Shown: positions 11,817 to 21,853 of the stretch, in pieces
How positions within the stretch are numbered: the first letter of the stretch is position 1
Layout: the number at the start of each line of letters is the position of its first letter
DNA from: Salvelinus alpinus
Taxonomy: Eukaryota; Chordata; Actinopteri; Salmoniformes; Salmonidae
Assembly: GCF_045679555.1 (NCBI RefSeq)
Contig: NC_092091.1
Location: 73,494,787-73,558,786, forward strand
DNA length: 64,000 nt
Direction: 5' to 3'
Position numbers and translations under genes: made by a program
Notes under the pieces: generated by a model
The model's input: only the letters and a program-made list of their open reading frames with translations
What the model was told of the DNA's origin: nothing
The model's database searches: none

Positions 11817-14800
11817 ATGGCATGCCCATTCGTGCGAGATGTGGTGGATGAAGAAGCACTTGTGCTGAGGAGAGCCTTCAGGCGAGAAAGGGTCTTCAGG
11901 GACCGGTTGGACCCACTGGCCTTCCCTGATGACCATCTATATGAAAGATACAGGTTTTCTGCAGATGGCATCAGGTATCTATGCAGACTACTGGGTCCCA
12001 GGATTAAGCACCGCACTGCACGGAGCCATGCACTGAGTGTGGAGCAAATGGTTTGTGTGGCCTTGCGCTTTTTTGCTAGTGGAGCCTTCCTGTACTCAGT
12101 GGGGGATGCAGAACAGCTGAACAAGGCCACAATTTGCCGCACAATAAGGAGTGTGTGTCTGGCTATCAAAGCATTAGCAGATGTCTTCATCTCCTTCCCT
12201 GGCCACAGAAGACTCTGTGACATCAAAGAGGAGTTCTATAGGATTGCAGGTAAGAGGATCTACAAATTACAGGACAACTGTTAACACATAGTAGGATACT
12301 CATTACTTTGTGTGACAGGTTTCCCCAATGTCATTGGTGCAGTGGACTGCACACACATAAGGATAAAAGCCCCCTCAGGTGCCCATGAGGCCGATTTTGT
12401 GAATAGGAAATCCTTTCACAGCATTAATGTTCAGGTGAACATAACTTTTTGATATTGTCCATTGACGAACACTCTGCATTGCCAGTGATGTGCATTGATT
12501 GGTGTAATATTCCTCATCTTATGATTTCAGATGGTGTCATGTTTTGTCTTTGATCATCATGTCTTGTCCCTGTGCTTCCCTCTGCTGGTCTTATTAGGTT
12601 CTTTCCCTCTTTCTATCCCTCTCTCTCCTCCTCCCTCTCTCCCTCTCCCGCTCTCTCTCTCTATCGTTCCGTTCCTGCTCCCAGCTGTTTCTCATTCTCC
12701 TAACGACCTCATTTACTCTTTCACACCTGTCCCCTATTTTGCCCTCTGATTAGAGTCCCTATTTCTCCCTCTGTTTTCCGCTTCTGTCCTTGTCGGATTC
12801 TTGTTTGATGTTTGCTGTTCTGTGTCCTTGTTCCGCCCTGTCGTGTTTTTGCCTTCTTCAGATGCTGCGTGTGAGCAGGTGTCTATGTCAGCTACGGCCT
12901 GTGCCTTCCTGAAGCGACCTGCAGTCTGTGGTCGCGTCTCCAGTCGTTCCTCTCTACTGACGAGAGGATTTCAGTTTCCTGTTTTGGATTTACCTTTGAT
13001 AATATCCAGGATAATCATTGTTTGTTTAAGACTGGAATAAAGACTCTGTTTCTATTACGTCGCTTTTGGGTCCTCATTCACCTGCATAACAGAAGAATCC
13101 GACCAAGAATGGACCCAGCGACTACGGATTCTCGCAACACTGCCGTCGAGATCCAGGGAGCAATGCTCGGCAGACACGAGCAGGAATTGTCTGCTGCTCG
13201 TCATGCCGTTGAGACCCTGGCCGCTCATGTCTCCGATCTCTCAGGACAGTTTCAGAGTCTTCGTCTCGTGCCACCAGCTACTTCCTGGTCTTCCGAGTCT
13301 CCGGAACCTAGGGTTAATAACCCACCATGTTACTCTGGGCAGCCCACTGAGTGTCGCTCCTTTCTCACCCAGTGTGATATTGTGTTCTCTCTCCAGCCCA
13401 ACACATACTCAGGAGAGAGAGCTCGGATCGCTTACGTCATATCACTCCTTACTGGTCGTGCTCGGGAGTGGGGCACAGCTATCTGGGAGGCAAGGGCTGA
13501 GTGTTCTAACGTTTATCAGAACTTTAAGGAGGAGATGATACGGGTTTTTGATCGTTCAGTTTTTGGGAAGGAGGCTTCCAGGGCCCTGGCTTCCCTATGT
13601 CAAGGTGATCGATCCATAACGGATTACTCTATAGAGTTTCGCACTCTTGCTGCATCCAGTGACTGGAACGAGCCGGCGTTGCTCGCTCGTTTTCTGGAGG
13701 GACTCCACGCTGAGGTTAAGGATGAGATTCTCTCCCGGGAGGTTCCTTCCAGCGTGGACTCTTTGATTGCACTCGCCATCCGCATAGAACGACGGGTAGA
13801 TCTTCGTCACCGAGCTCGTGGAAGAGAGCTCGCGTTAACGGTGTTTCCCCTCTCCGCATCTCAACCATCTCCTCCCATCGGCTCAGAGACTGAGCCCATG
13901 CAGCTGGGAGGTATTCGCATCTCGACTAAGGAGAGGGAACGGAGAATCACCAACCGCCTTTGCCTCTATTGCGGTTCTGCTGGACATTTTGTCATGTCAT
14001 GTCCAGTAAAAGGCCAGAGCTCATCAGTAAGCGGAGGGCTACTGGTGAGCGCTACTACTCAGGTCTCTCCATCAAGATCCTGTACTACCTTGTCGGTCCA
14101 TCTACGCTGGACCGGTTCGGCTGCTTCCTGCAGTGCCTTGATAGACTCTGGGGCTGAGGGTTGTTTTATGGACGAAGCATGGGCTCGGAAACATGACATT
14201 CCTCTCAGACAGTTAGGGAAGCCCACGCCCAAGTTCGCCTTAGATGGTAGTCCTCTCCCCAGTATCAGATGTGAGACACTACCTTTAACCCTCACAGTAT
14301 CTGGTAACCACAGTGAGACCATTTCCTTTTTGATTTTTCGTTCACCTTTTACACCTGTTGTTTTGGGTCATCCCTGGCTAGTATGTCATAATCCTTCTAT
14401 TAATTGGTCTAGTAATTCTATCCTATCCTGGAACGTTTCTTGTCATGTGAAGTGTTTAATGTCTGCTATCCCTCCTGTTTCTTCTGTCCCCTCTACTCAG
14501 GAGGAACCTGGTGATTTGACAGGAGTGCCGGAGGAATATCATGATCTACGCACGGTCTTCAGTCGGTCCAGAGCCAACTCTCTTCCTCCTCACCGGTCGT
14601 ATGATTGTTGTATTGATCTCCTTCCGGGGACCACTCCCCCTCGGGGTAGACTATACTCTCTGTCGGCTCCCGAACGTAAGGCTCTCGAGGATTATCTGTC
14701 TGTTTCTCTCGACGCCGGTACCGTGGTGCCTTCTTCCTCTCCCGCCGGAGCGGGGTTTTTCTTTGTTAAGAAGAAGGACGGTACTCTGCGCCCCTGCGTG

Positions 14801-17800
14801 GATTATCGAGGGCTGAATGACATAACGGTTAAGAATCGTTATCCGCTTCCCCTTATGTCGTCAGCCTTCGAGATTCTGCAGGGAGCCAGGTTCTTTACTA
14901 AGTTGGACCTTCGTAACGCTTACCATCTCGTACGCATCAGAGAGGGGGACGAGTGGAAAACGGCGTTTAACACTCCGTTAGGGCATTTTGAATACCGGGT
15001 TCTGCCGTTCGGTCTCGCTAATGCTCCAGCTGTCTTTCAGGCATTAGTTAATGATGTACTGAGAGACATGCTGAACATCTTTGTTTTCGTTTACCTTGAC
15101 GATATCCTGATTTTTTCACCGTCACTCGAGATTCATGTTCAGCACGTTCGACGTGTACTCCAGCGCCTTTTAGAGAATTGTCTCTACGTGAAGGCTGAGA
15201 AGTGCGCCTTTCATGTCTCCTCTGTCACATTTCTCGGTTCTGTTATTTCCGCTGAAGGCATTCAGATGGATCCCGCTAAGGTCCAGGCTGTCAGCGATTG
15301 GCCCGCTCCTAAGTCACGTGTCGAGTTACAGCGCTTTCTCGGTTTCGCTAATTTCTATCGGCGTTTCATTCGTAATTTCGGTCAAGTGGCTGCCCCTCTC
15401 ACAGCTCTGACTTCTGTCAAGACTTGCTTTAAGTGGTCCGGTTCCGCCCAGGGAGCTTTTGATCTCCTCAAGAAGCGTTTTACATCCGCCCCTATCCTTG
15501 TTACTCCTGACGTCACTAAACAATTCATTGTCGAGGTTGACGCTTCAGAGGTGGGCGTGGGAGCCATTCTGTCCCAGCGCTTCCAGTCTGACGATAAGGT
15601 CCATCCTTGCGCTTACTTTTCTCATCGCCTGTCGCCATCGGAACGCAACTATGATGTGGGTAACCGCGAACTGCTCGCCATCCGCTTAGCCATAGGCGAA
15701 TGGCGACAGTGGTTGGAGGGGGCGACCGTCCCTTTTGTCGTTTGGACTGACCATAAGAACCTTGAGTACATCCGTTCTGCCAAACGACTTAATGCACGTC
15801 AAGCTCGTTGGGCGTTGTTTTTCGCTCGTTTCGAGTTCGTGATTTCCTATCGCCCGGGAAATAAGAACACCAAGCCTGATGCCTTATCCCGTCTCTTTAG
15901 TTCTTCTGTGGCTTCTACCGACCCCGAGGGGATTCTCCCTGAAGGGCGTGTTGTCGGGTTGACTGTCTGGGGAATTGAGAGACAGGTAAAGCAAGCACTC
16001 ACTCACACTGCGTCGCCGCGCGCTTGTCCTAGTAACCTTCTGTTCGTTCCTGTCTCTACTCGTCTGGCTGTTCTTCAGTGGGCTCATTCTGCCAAGTTAG
16101 CTGGCCACCCCGGCGTTCGGGGTACGCTTGCTTCTATTCGCCAGCGGTTTTGGTGGCCTACTCAGGAGCGGGACACGCGCCGTTTCGTGGCTGCTTGTTC
16201 GGACTGCGCGCAGACTAAGTCAGGTAACTCTCCTCCTGCCGGTCGTCTCAGACCGCTTCCCATTCCTTCTCGACCATGGTCTCACATCGCCTTAGACTTT
16301 ATTACCGGTCTGCCTTCGTCTGCGGGGAAGACTGTGATTCTTACGGTTATCGATAGGTTCTCTAAGGCGGCACATTTCATTCCCCTCGCTAAGCTTCCTT
16401 CCGCTAAGGAGACGGCACAAATCATCATTGAGAATGTGTTCAGAATTCATGGCCTCCCGTTAGACGCCGTTTCAGACAGAGGCCCGCAATTCACGTCACA
16501 GTTTTGGAGGGAGTTCTGTCGTTTGATTGGTGCTTCCGTCAGTCTCTCTTCCGGGTTTCATCCCCAGTCTAACGGTCAAGCAGAAAGGGCCAATCAGTCG
16601 ATTGGTCGCATATTACGCAGCCTTTCGTTTCGAAACCCTGCGTCTTGGGCAGAACAGCTCCCCTGGGCTGAGTACGCTCACAACTCGCTTCCTTCGTCTG
16701 CTACCGGGCTATCTCCGTTTCAGAGTAGTCTTGGTTACCAGCCTCCTCTGTTCTCGTCCCAGCTCGCCGAGTCCAGCGTTCCCTCCGCTCAGGCTTTTGT
16801 CCAACGTTGTGAGCGCACCTGGAGGAGGGTCAGGTCTGCACTTTGCCGTTACAGGGCGCAGACTGTGAGAGCCGCCAATAAACGTAGGATTAAGAGTCCT
16901 AGGTATTGTCGCGGTCAGAGAGTGTGGCTTTCCACTCATAACCTTCCCCTTACGACAGCTTCTCGCAAGTTGACTCCGCGGTTCATTGGTCCGTTCCGTG
17001 TCTCTCAGGTCGTCAATCTTGTCGCTGTGCGACTGCTTCTTCCGCGACATCTTCGTCGCGTCCACCCTGTCTTCCATGTCTCTTGTGTCAAGCCTTTTCT
17101 TCGCGCCCCCGTTCGTCTTCCCTCCCCCCCCCCGTCCGTCCTTGTCGAGGGCGCACCTATTTACAAGGTACGGAGGATCATGGACATGCGTTCTCGGGGA
17201 CGTGGTCACCAGTACTTAGTGGATTGGGAGGGTTACGGTCCTGAGGAGAGGAGTTGGGTTCCATCTCGGGACGTGCTGGACCGTTCGTTGATTGATGATT
17301 TCCTTCGTTGCCGCCAGGGTTCCTCCTCGAGTGCGCCAGGAGGCGCTCGGTGAGTGGGGGGGTACTGTCATGTTTTGTCTTTGATCATCATGTCTTGTCC
17401 CTGTGCTTCCCTCTGCTGGTCTTATTAGGTTCTTTCCCTCTTTCTATCCCTCTCTCTCCTCCTCCCTCTCTCCCTCTCCCGCTCTCTCTCTCTATCGTTC
17501 CGTTCCTGCTCCCAGCTGTTTCTCATTCTCCTAACGACCTCATTTACTCTTTCACACCTGTCCCCTATTTTGCCCTCTGATTAGAGTCCCTATTTCTCCC
17601 TCTGTTTTCCGCTTCTGTCCTTGTCGGATTCTTGTTTGATGTTTGCTGTTCTGTGTCCTTGTTCCGCCCTGTCGTGTTTTTGCCTTCTTCAGATGCTGCG
17701 TGTGAGCAGGTGTCTATGTCAGCTACGGCCTGTGCCTTCCTGAAGCGACCTGCAGTCTGTGGTCGCGTCTCCAGTCGTTCCTCTCTACTGACGAGAGGAT

Positions 17801-18500
17801 TTCAGTTTCCTGTTTTGGATTTACCTTTGATAATATCCAGGATAATCATTGTTTGTTTAAGACTGGAATAAAGACTCTGTTTCTATTACGTCGCTTTTGG
17901 GTCCTCATTCACCTGCATAACAGATGGTCTGCAATGCTGACTGTGTGATCAGCAATGTTGTGGCAAAATGGCCTGGCTCAGTCCATGACTCCAGAATCTT
18001 TCGGGCCTCTGAAATCTATCAGTGCCTATCACAAGGTAAGCCACACAACCCCTATTTATAACCATCATGGCTGTGTCAAGAATATCACTGTGTTTATGAG
18101 GTAGTAATGATGAGATTTTGTGTTGACAGGTGAATTCTCTGGTGTGTTGCTGGGAGACAGGGGGTATGGCTGCCAGCCTTTTCTCCTGACACCTTTCACA
18201 GACCCCCAGGAAGCACAGCAGGCCTACAACCATGCCCATGCCAGGACCAGGGCCAGAGTTGAAATGACCTTTGGCCTCCTGAAGGCACGCTTTCACTGCC
18301 TTCACAAATTAAGGGTCAGCCCTGTTAGGGCATGTGATATTACTGTGGCTTGTGCTGTCCTCCACAATGTGGCCTGCCTGAGGAAGGAGAGGGCCCCCAG
18401 AGTGCCACCAGCCATGGACTGGGACAATCCGGCAATCTTCCCTGATGACGACAGTGGTCGGCTGCTGAGGGACCAATATGTGTTGAATTATTTTAGTTAG
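11817..18500 (+). CDS. Harbinger transposase (HARBI1-like DDE nuclease), split by Gypsy insertion
   Basis: Exons 11817-12249, 12319-12434, 12531-12534 plus 17928-18035, and 18130-18500 form a complete transposase frame. The third exon is cut four bases after its acceptor by the LTR element; the gatgg target duplication flanks the insert. The N-terminal part ([40 protein letters not shown]) holds the helix-turn-helix region. Catalytic motifs are the DCTHI aspartate in exon 2, GDRGYG in exon 4 and the ARVEMTFG glutamate. An in-frame ATG 57 bases upstream (11760) is an alternative start; I prefer 11817 because it matches the usual MACPF start of fish relatives as I recall them. In its present state the gene can produce at most a truncated protein lacking the second and third catalytic residues. 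Confidence 0.85.
12535..13091 (+). repeat. 5' LTR of the Gypsy element
   Basis: It starts TGTCATG, ends CATAACA and includes a pyrimidine-rich stretch near 12600-12670. An AATAAA (about 13037) lies near the LTR end. The putative primer-binding region follows directly at 13092. Confidence 0.9.
13109..17353 (+). CDS. Gag-Pol polyprotein of the Gypsy element
   Basis: A single open frame of about 1414 residues starts at the ATG 18 bases after the 5' LTR ([10 protein letters not shown]). Domains in order: Gag with a CCHC zinc knuckle ([10 protein letters not shown]) near 13960; aspartic protease with LIDSGAEG near 14140; reverse transcriptase with YLDD near 15090; RNase H ([11 protein letters not shown]) near 15535; integrase with an HHCC-type region and catalytic core at about 16090-16660; and a C-terminal chromodomain ([17 protein letters not shown]) near 17210-17260. 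The chromodomain places it in the chromovirus branch of Gypsy/Metaviridae. There is no envelope gene. The frame continues open upstream into the LTR, but the family starts at the gag ATG. Confidence 0.93.
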   Translation: MDPATTDSRNTAVEIQGAMLGRHEQELSAARHAVETLAAHVSDLSGQFQSLRLVPPATSWSSESPEPRVNNPPCYSGQPTECRSFLTQCDIVFSLQPNTYSGERARIAYVISLLTGRAREWGTAIWEARAECSNVYQNFKEEMIRVFDRSVFGKEASRALASLCQGDRSITDYSIEFRTLAASSDWNEPALLARFLEGLHAEVKDEILSREVPSSVDSLIALAIRIERRVDLRHRARGRELALTVFPLSASQPSPPIGSETEPMQLGGIRISTKERERRITNRLCLYCGSAGHFVMSCPVKGQSSSVSGGLLVSATTQVSPSRSCTTLSVHLRWTGSAASCSALIDSGAEGCFMDEAWARKHDIPLRQLGKPTPKFALDGSPLPSIRCETLPLTLTVSGNHSETISFLIFRSPFTPVVLGHPWLVCHNPSINWSSNSILSWNVSCHVKCLMSAIPPVSSVPSTQEEPGDLTGVPEEYHDLRTVFSRSRANSLPPHRSYDCCIDLLPGTTPPRGRLYSLSAPERKALEDYLSVSLDAGTVVPSSSPAGAGFFFVKKKDGTLRPCVDYRGLNDITVKNRYPLPLMSSAFEILQGARFFTKLDLRNAYHLVRIREGDEWKTAFNTPLGHFEYRVLPFGLANAPAVFQALVNDVLRDMLNIFVFVYLDDILIFSPSLEIHVQHVRRVLQRLLENCLYVKAEKCAFHVSSVTFLGSVISAEGIQMDPAKVQAVSDWPAPKSRVELQRFLGFANFYRRFIRNFGQVAAPLTALTSVKTCFKWSGSAQGAFDLLKKRFTSAPILVTPDVTKQFIVEVDASEVGVGAILSQRFQSDDKVHPCAYFSHRLSPSERNYDVGNRELLAIRLAIGEWRQWLEGATVPFVVWTDHKNLEYIRSAKRLNARQARWALFFARFEFVISYRPGNKNTKPDALSRLFSSSVASTDPEGILPEGRVVGLTVWGIERQVKQALTHTASPRACPSNLLFVPVSTRLAVLQWAHSAKLAGHPGVRGTLASIRQRFWWPTQERDTRRFVAACSDCAQTKSGNSPPAGRLRPLPIPSRPWSHIALDFITGLPSSAGKTVILTVIDRFSKAAHFIPLAKLPSAKETAQIIIENVFRIHGLPLDAVSDRGPQFTSQFWREFCRLIGASVSLSSGFHPQSNGQAERANQSIGRILRSLSFRNPASWAEQLPWAEYAHNSLPSSATGLSPFQSSLGYQPPLFSSQLAESSVPSAQAFVQRCERTWRRVRSALCRYRAQTVRAANKRRIKSPRYCRGQRVWLSTHNLPLTTASRKLTPRFIGPFRVSQVVNLVAVRLLLPRHLRRVHPVFHVSCVKPFLRAPVRLPSPPPSVLVEGAPIYKVRRIMDMRSRGRGHQYLVDWEGYGPEERSWVPSRDVLDRSLIDDFLRCRQGSSSSAPGGAR
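17366..17922 (+). repeat. 3' LTR of the Gypsy element
   Basis: Same length and, as far as I can read, the same sequence as the 5' LTR. It is preceded by a G-rich polypurine stretch (gtgagtgggggggtac) at about 17351-17365. Confidence 0.9.
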
Positions 18501-20265
18501 TATGTGTGTTTCAATTTTGGTTAAATATGTCCTGCGGTGGCAGAGGAATTTGGGTTTTTTTGGGTTCGTTTTTTGACGAATTTGGCCTCTTATGATGTTT
18601 GTGCGGTATACTGTGTGTAATACAAGGCTGCAGGGAGGCTACTGCATCCATTCATTTGTCTGTTCAGTTGATGTGTATGGATTTGTCCTGCATTTATTTT
18701 AGTGTGCAGACATGCAGGGTGTGTTATATACAGACCTTTGAATGTGTATGTATCATTTTGTATAATATGCTTGGATTCTGTGCTTTCCATCTTGTAGAGT
18801 CACTGTGACTTCAGTTTCGAAAGGAGCTGATGGTTTACCTGCTTTGTTTTGTCCTTATTCAATAAAGGAACATAATGTTACACATTGTGTTTTTATATTC
18901 ATATGGAATGTGTATTTGTTTATATGACAGAGTACTAGGGCCACACTGAAGAAAAAGGATAAAGTCATAAATTTATGAGGCTGGTTCTTTCTGCAGAAAA
19001 GCTACATATTGTTTTTACAGTTTTGATACTTATGACAATGTGATACTTAATATTCTGGCACATCAGCATGTCTTTGTTTATGAAACCATACTGAAGTACA
19101 ATTTCACGAAATGCCCCACATCTGTCATTTTAACAACTGTCCTCCTTTAAAACAACTGGTTACAATATTATGACTTGTGTTTTTTTCCCCTCTGTGGCCC
19201 TAATATTCTATCATTTTATATATAGCCTTATAGTCTATGGGAAACTGTAAATTATCTAATGATAGCAACATCATCTAAAAATCATTTTTTATCCAAAATC
19301 ATTGAAATTAATGATCACAAACGTTTAAATAATAACAGTGGGTCTAGTTATATGTGATAACAATGTATAGTGAGCAGTGAAATAACTATTGGTTTCCATT
19401 TGTGGTGACTGCTGACTGACATTAGGGATGAGATTAAATAGATCCTGGAATTTAGCCTGGTCTGGAGCAGGCTAGCTCCACAGAATAAATCTCCATGGTA
19501 ATTTATACCATAACATATCCTCCTGCCCCCTATCCATCTTTAGTGCAACCGGATTACGGATCAATTGAGCCAGGATCACCAAGATATCCTGGCTTAATCC
19601 CTTATCCTAGTTTTGTGCAACAGGCCCCTGGACTTAGAACTTACATACAACGAAGAACGCACGAACAGGTACAGACTACAAACAAACGAACGAACGAACG
19701 ATACAGTCCCGTGTGGTAACAAACATACAAACACCAGAAACAACCACCCACAACAAACAATGTGAAACAACCTACCTTAACATGGTTCTCAATCAGAGGA
19801 AACGTAAACCACCTGCCTCTAATTGAGAACCATATCAGGTAACCCATTAACCAACATAGATACACATAACATAGAATGCCCACCCCAACTCACGCCCTGA
19901 CCGACTAAACACATACAAAACAACAGAAAACAGGTCAGGAACGTGACACTAGGTTGGACTAGGTTGGACTTATCGGCATAGTAATTACTAGACTACCAGA
20001 AAAACAATGAGAGAGAGCTTCCAATCATGCTCCTAAAAATATGTTTTGACTCATGGATGTCATTCCATGAGAACTGTAGATGTATTATAGAAGCCAAGTA
20101 CTATTTGCATTTGAAAATGTAATGGAACGAGAGACAAAATGTGTTGATAATGGTATGCGCATCTTTGACAGTGTCTTTAAAGCTGTAAAAACATAGGACT
20201 ATGTCTATAATTGAGGAGGATGTTTGTATTACAGTGTCTGACTGTCTGGATCTCTGTGTTGTTTA

Positions 20266-20360
20266 GGTACTGGCAGACGGACTGTGTTGAGACAAACTAT
20301 GGACAAGAAGACCCTGTAAAGACATGGAATGATGACAATTGTGGCAAATATCAAAACTGG
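20266..20360 (+). pseudogene. Fragment of a C-type lectin last exon, plus strand
   Basis: A tgtttag acceptor is followed by codons reading YWQTDCVETNYGQ and KTWNDDNCGKYQNWI, the last-exon pattern of the lectin domain with a WND motif. The EPN/QPD stretch is missing, so calcium-dependent sugar binding would not be retained. The frame then runs into a CT-rich repeat with no closing WICEK. It points opposite to every neighbouring lectin copy in this part of the window. No partner exons are seen nearby. Confidence 0.6.
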
Positions 20361-20439
20361 ATATCTCTCGCTCTCTCGCTCGCGCTCTCATATACAAAAA
20401 TAGAACACGTATGCATTCTTGTGTCCGTGCTGTGTGTAT

Positions 20440-20620
20440 GTGTGAGAGATTTTTACAGTGGTTATTGTTAGACCATTATCTGCAGGACAAAATAAATCAT
20501 TCCATGTCTCTACATGGTCACCTTGTCCAGAGTATATCTCAACACAGTCCTCCTGTCCAGGGAATGGGACTTGCTATTTGTGATGATGGACAGGACACTA
20601 TTATACCAGGAAGATATAGA
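20440..20620 (-). pseudogene. Fragment of a C-type lectin last exon, minus strand
   Basis: Read on the minus strand, the codons give GQEDCVEIYSGQ and ETWNDLFCPADN, a lectin last exon lacking the QPD/EPN motif and the final Cys. It is closely related to 43230-43400. It lies about 100 bases from a similar fragment on the opposite strand, forming an imperfect inverted pair. No adjoining lectin exons are found. Confidence 0.55.
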
Positions 20621-20639
20621 TCATAGAGGGGAAGTGGAG

Positions 20640-20920
20640 AACAAAGGCTAGTTGTTAACATATATTACATATCATATGTAACAGCCCCAAGATAATTCAG
20701 GGAGTTTCCAGAACTCCCCCTACCTTTCACCTTTCTGCTGATCTGGACCCTCTGTTTACTCCCAAATATACATCAACATGTTCAGGAGGTCCAGGACTAC
20801 AAACATGGGTCATTATAATGTCCATACAATAGATTTGACATTACAAACTGCTCCAAGTGGATATATGAGGGTGGGTAGGCTTAACCAGTGAGGATGAGAT
20901 GACAACAGTAACCACCGTGT
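20640..20920. other. Duplicated 3' flank unit
   Basis: Non-coding. It matches 26820-26967 plus 27148-27230, including gtcattataatgtccat, which is the empty site of the SINE at 26968-27147. Confidence 0.6.
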
Positions 20921-20924
20921 CTCT

Positions 20925-21335
20925 CCTCTACATTTACCCATTAGTAATTTTTTGAAATGTTAACTAGGTAAGTAAATTAAGAACAAGTTCTTATTTACAA
21001 TGACAACCTACCCCGGCCAAACCTCCCCCTAACCCGGACGACGCTGGGCCAATTGTGCGCCGCCCTATGGGACTACTGATCATGGTCGTTTGTTATACAG
21101 CCTTGGATTGAACACAGGTCTGTAGTGACGGCTCTTGAACTTCAATGCAGTGCTTTAGACCGCTGCGCCGCTCAGCCCCCCATTTAGCAGACTATGTTAT
21201 CCAGAGTGACTTACAAAAGTATGTTTAAGTGCCTTGCTCAAGGGCACATCGACAGATTTTTCACGTAGTCGGCTCAGGAATTCGATCCAGCAACCTTTCG
21301 GTTACTGGCCTAGTGATCTTAACTGCTAGAAGTCC
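20925..21335 (-). mobile_element. Two tRNA-derived SINEs, one nested in the other
   Basis: An outer SINE (ctacatttaccc ... atttagcagactatg ... gttactggcctagtgatctt) is split at about 20940-21180 by a second SINE (gttaactaggtaag ... gaccgctgcgccgctcag). Both are read on the minus strand, the tRNA-like head of each lying to the right. The families are common in salmonids; I do not assign subfamily names. Confidence 0.65.
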
Positions 21336-21525
21336 TGCCGCCGTCTCTCTTCATGAACCTGATTGGTCGAGGAGATTTTGAGTGACAGCTGGTTGAATGA
21401 CTGAAAAGATCCACTTCACTTCCCTCTTTTGGGACCCATATGGAGGAACAATAATCAAATATGAGCATTTGATATTGTGCTTATGTGTAACTTGACAACA
21501 AAGACTGACTGTCAAAGAGTATTAT

Positions 21526-21853
21526 GAGAACACACAGCAGCCCCAGACACACTGCAGCAACTCCAGAGGGTCTCTTCCACCACTGAACATGTACTGAATC
21601 ACACATTAAAGATCGTTGGTAATGTGTTTTACTGTATCATCCAGGATTGGGACAAATAAATCTGTTTAATGTGTAGTGTGTGTGTGTGTATGTATGTTCA
21701 TGCAATCTTACCTGAAGCAACAACTCCATCTCTTGAACTGGGCTTGAAGGTTCTTACGTTGGAATATAATTGGCCGTCAATGTCTGTGTTCTTCATTGCA
21801 TCAGGCTCATCGTCTTCAAATCCATCTGAGTTTCCATAAACTCCCTTTGACAT
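21526..21853 (-). pseudogene. Lectin fragment F: exon 1 and part of exon 2
   Basis: Exon 1 (21712-21853, ATG at 21853) is open and reads MSKGVYGNSDGFEDD with LYSNV at the second tyrosine. Exon 2 starts at 21593 and encodes the start of the membrane helix, but it is cut at about 21526, where the sequence jumps to the 3' flank normally found behind a lectin gene. Neck and lectin domain are lost. The same junction occurs at 43526, so one deletion was copied by later duplication. No full receptor can come from this copy. Confidence 0.75.

Larger units (their letters stand above)
12535..17922 (+). mobile_element. Gypsy-type LTR retrotransposon (chromovirus), whole, very young
   Basis: Two 557-bp LTRs (12535-13091 and 17366-17922) flank one gag-pol region. 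The 5-bp target duplication gatgg (12530-12534, 17923-17927) is perfect. I found no difference between the LTRs by eye, which points to a very recent insertion. The element looks whole. It lies inside the third exon of the Harbinger transposase. Confidence 0.95.
9778..19627 (+). mobile_element. PIF/Harbinger DNA transposon with both genes, interrupted by a Gypsy element
   Basis: The terminal inverted repeats match over GGGCCTGTTGCACAAAA, with a 3-bp target duplication CTG at 9775-9777 and 19628-19630. Without the 5.4-kb Gypsy insertion the element is about 4.5 kb. It carries the two genes typical of the superfamily on the same strand about 220 bp apart: a Myb/SANT-like DNA-binding protein and a HARBI1-type DDE transposase. 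After the transposase stop, 18501-19627 is non-coding with an AATAAA at 18861-18866. Both reading frames look undamaged apart from the insertion, so the copy entered recently. Confidence 0.9.
9613..19948 (-). mobile_element. Solo LTR (about 486 bp net) split by a nested Harbinger element
   Basis: The outer pieces 9613-9777 and 19628-19948 begin TGTAACG and end CGTGACA and are flanked by a 5-bp target duplication, ctagg (9608-9612 and 19949-19953). TG...CA ends with a 5-bp duplication are typical of an LTR. On the minus strand an AATAAA (9702-9707) lies near the 3' end, which gives the orientation. No internal retroelement sequence remains, so it is a solo LTR, older than the Harbinger and Gypsy insertions it contains. 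Confidence 0.75.

Noticed and set aside
16709-17209. Antisense open frames over the Gypsy pol region
   Set aside because: Shadow frames opposite a conserved coding sequence, with no known motif.
9613-19948. Outer repeat as a second DNA transposon
   Set aside because: TG...CA ends, a 5-bp target duplication and a terminal AATAAA fit an LTR better than any terminal inverted repeat transposon.
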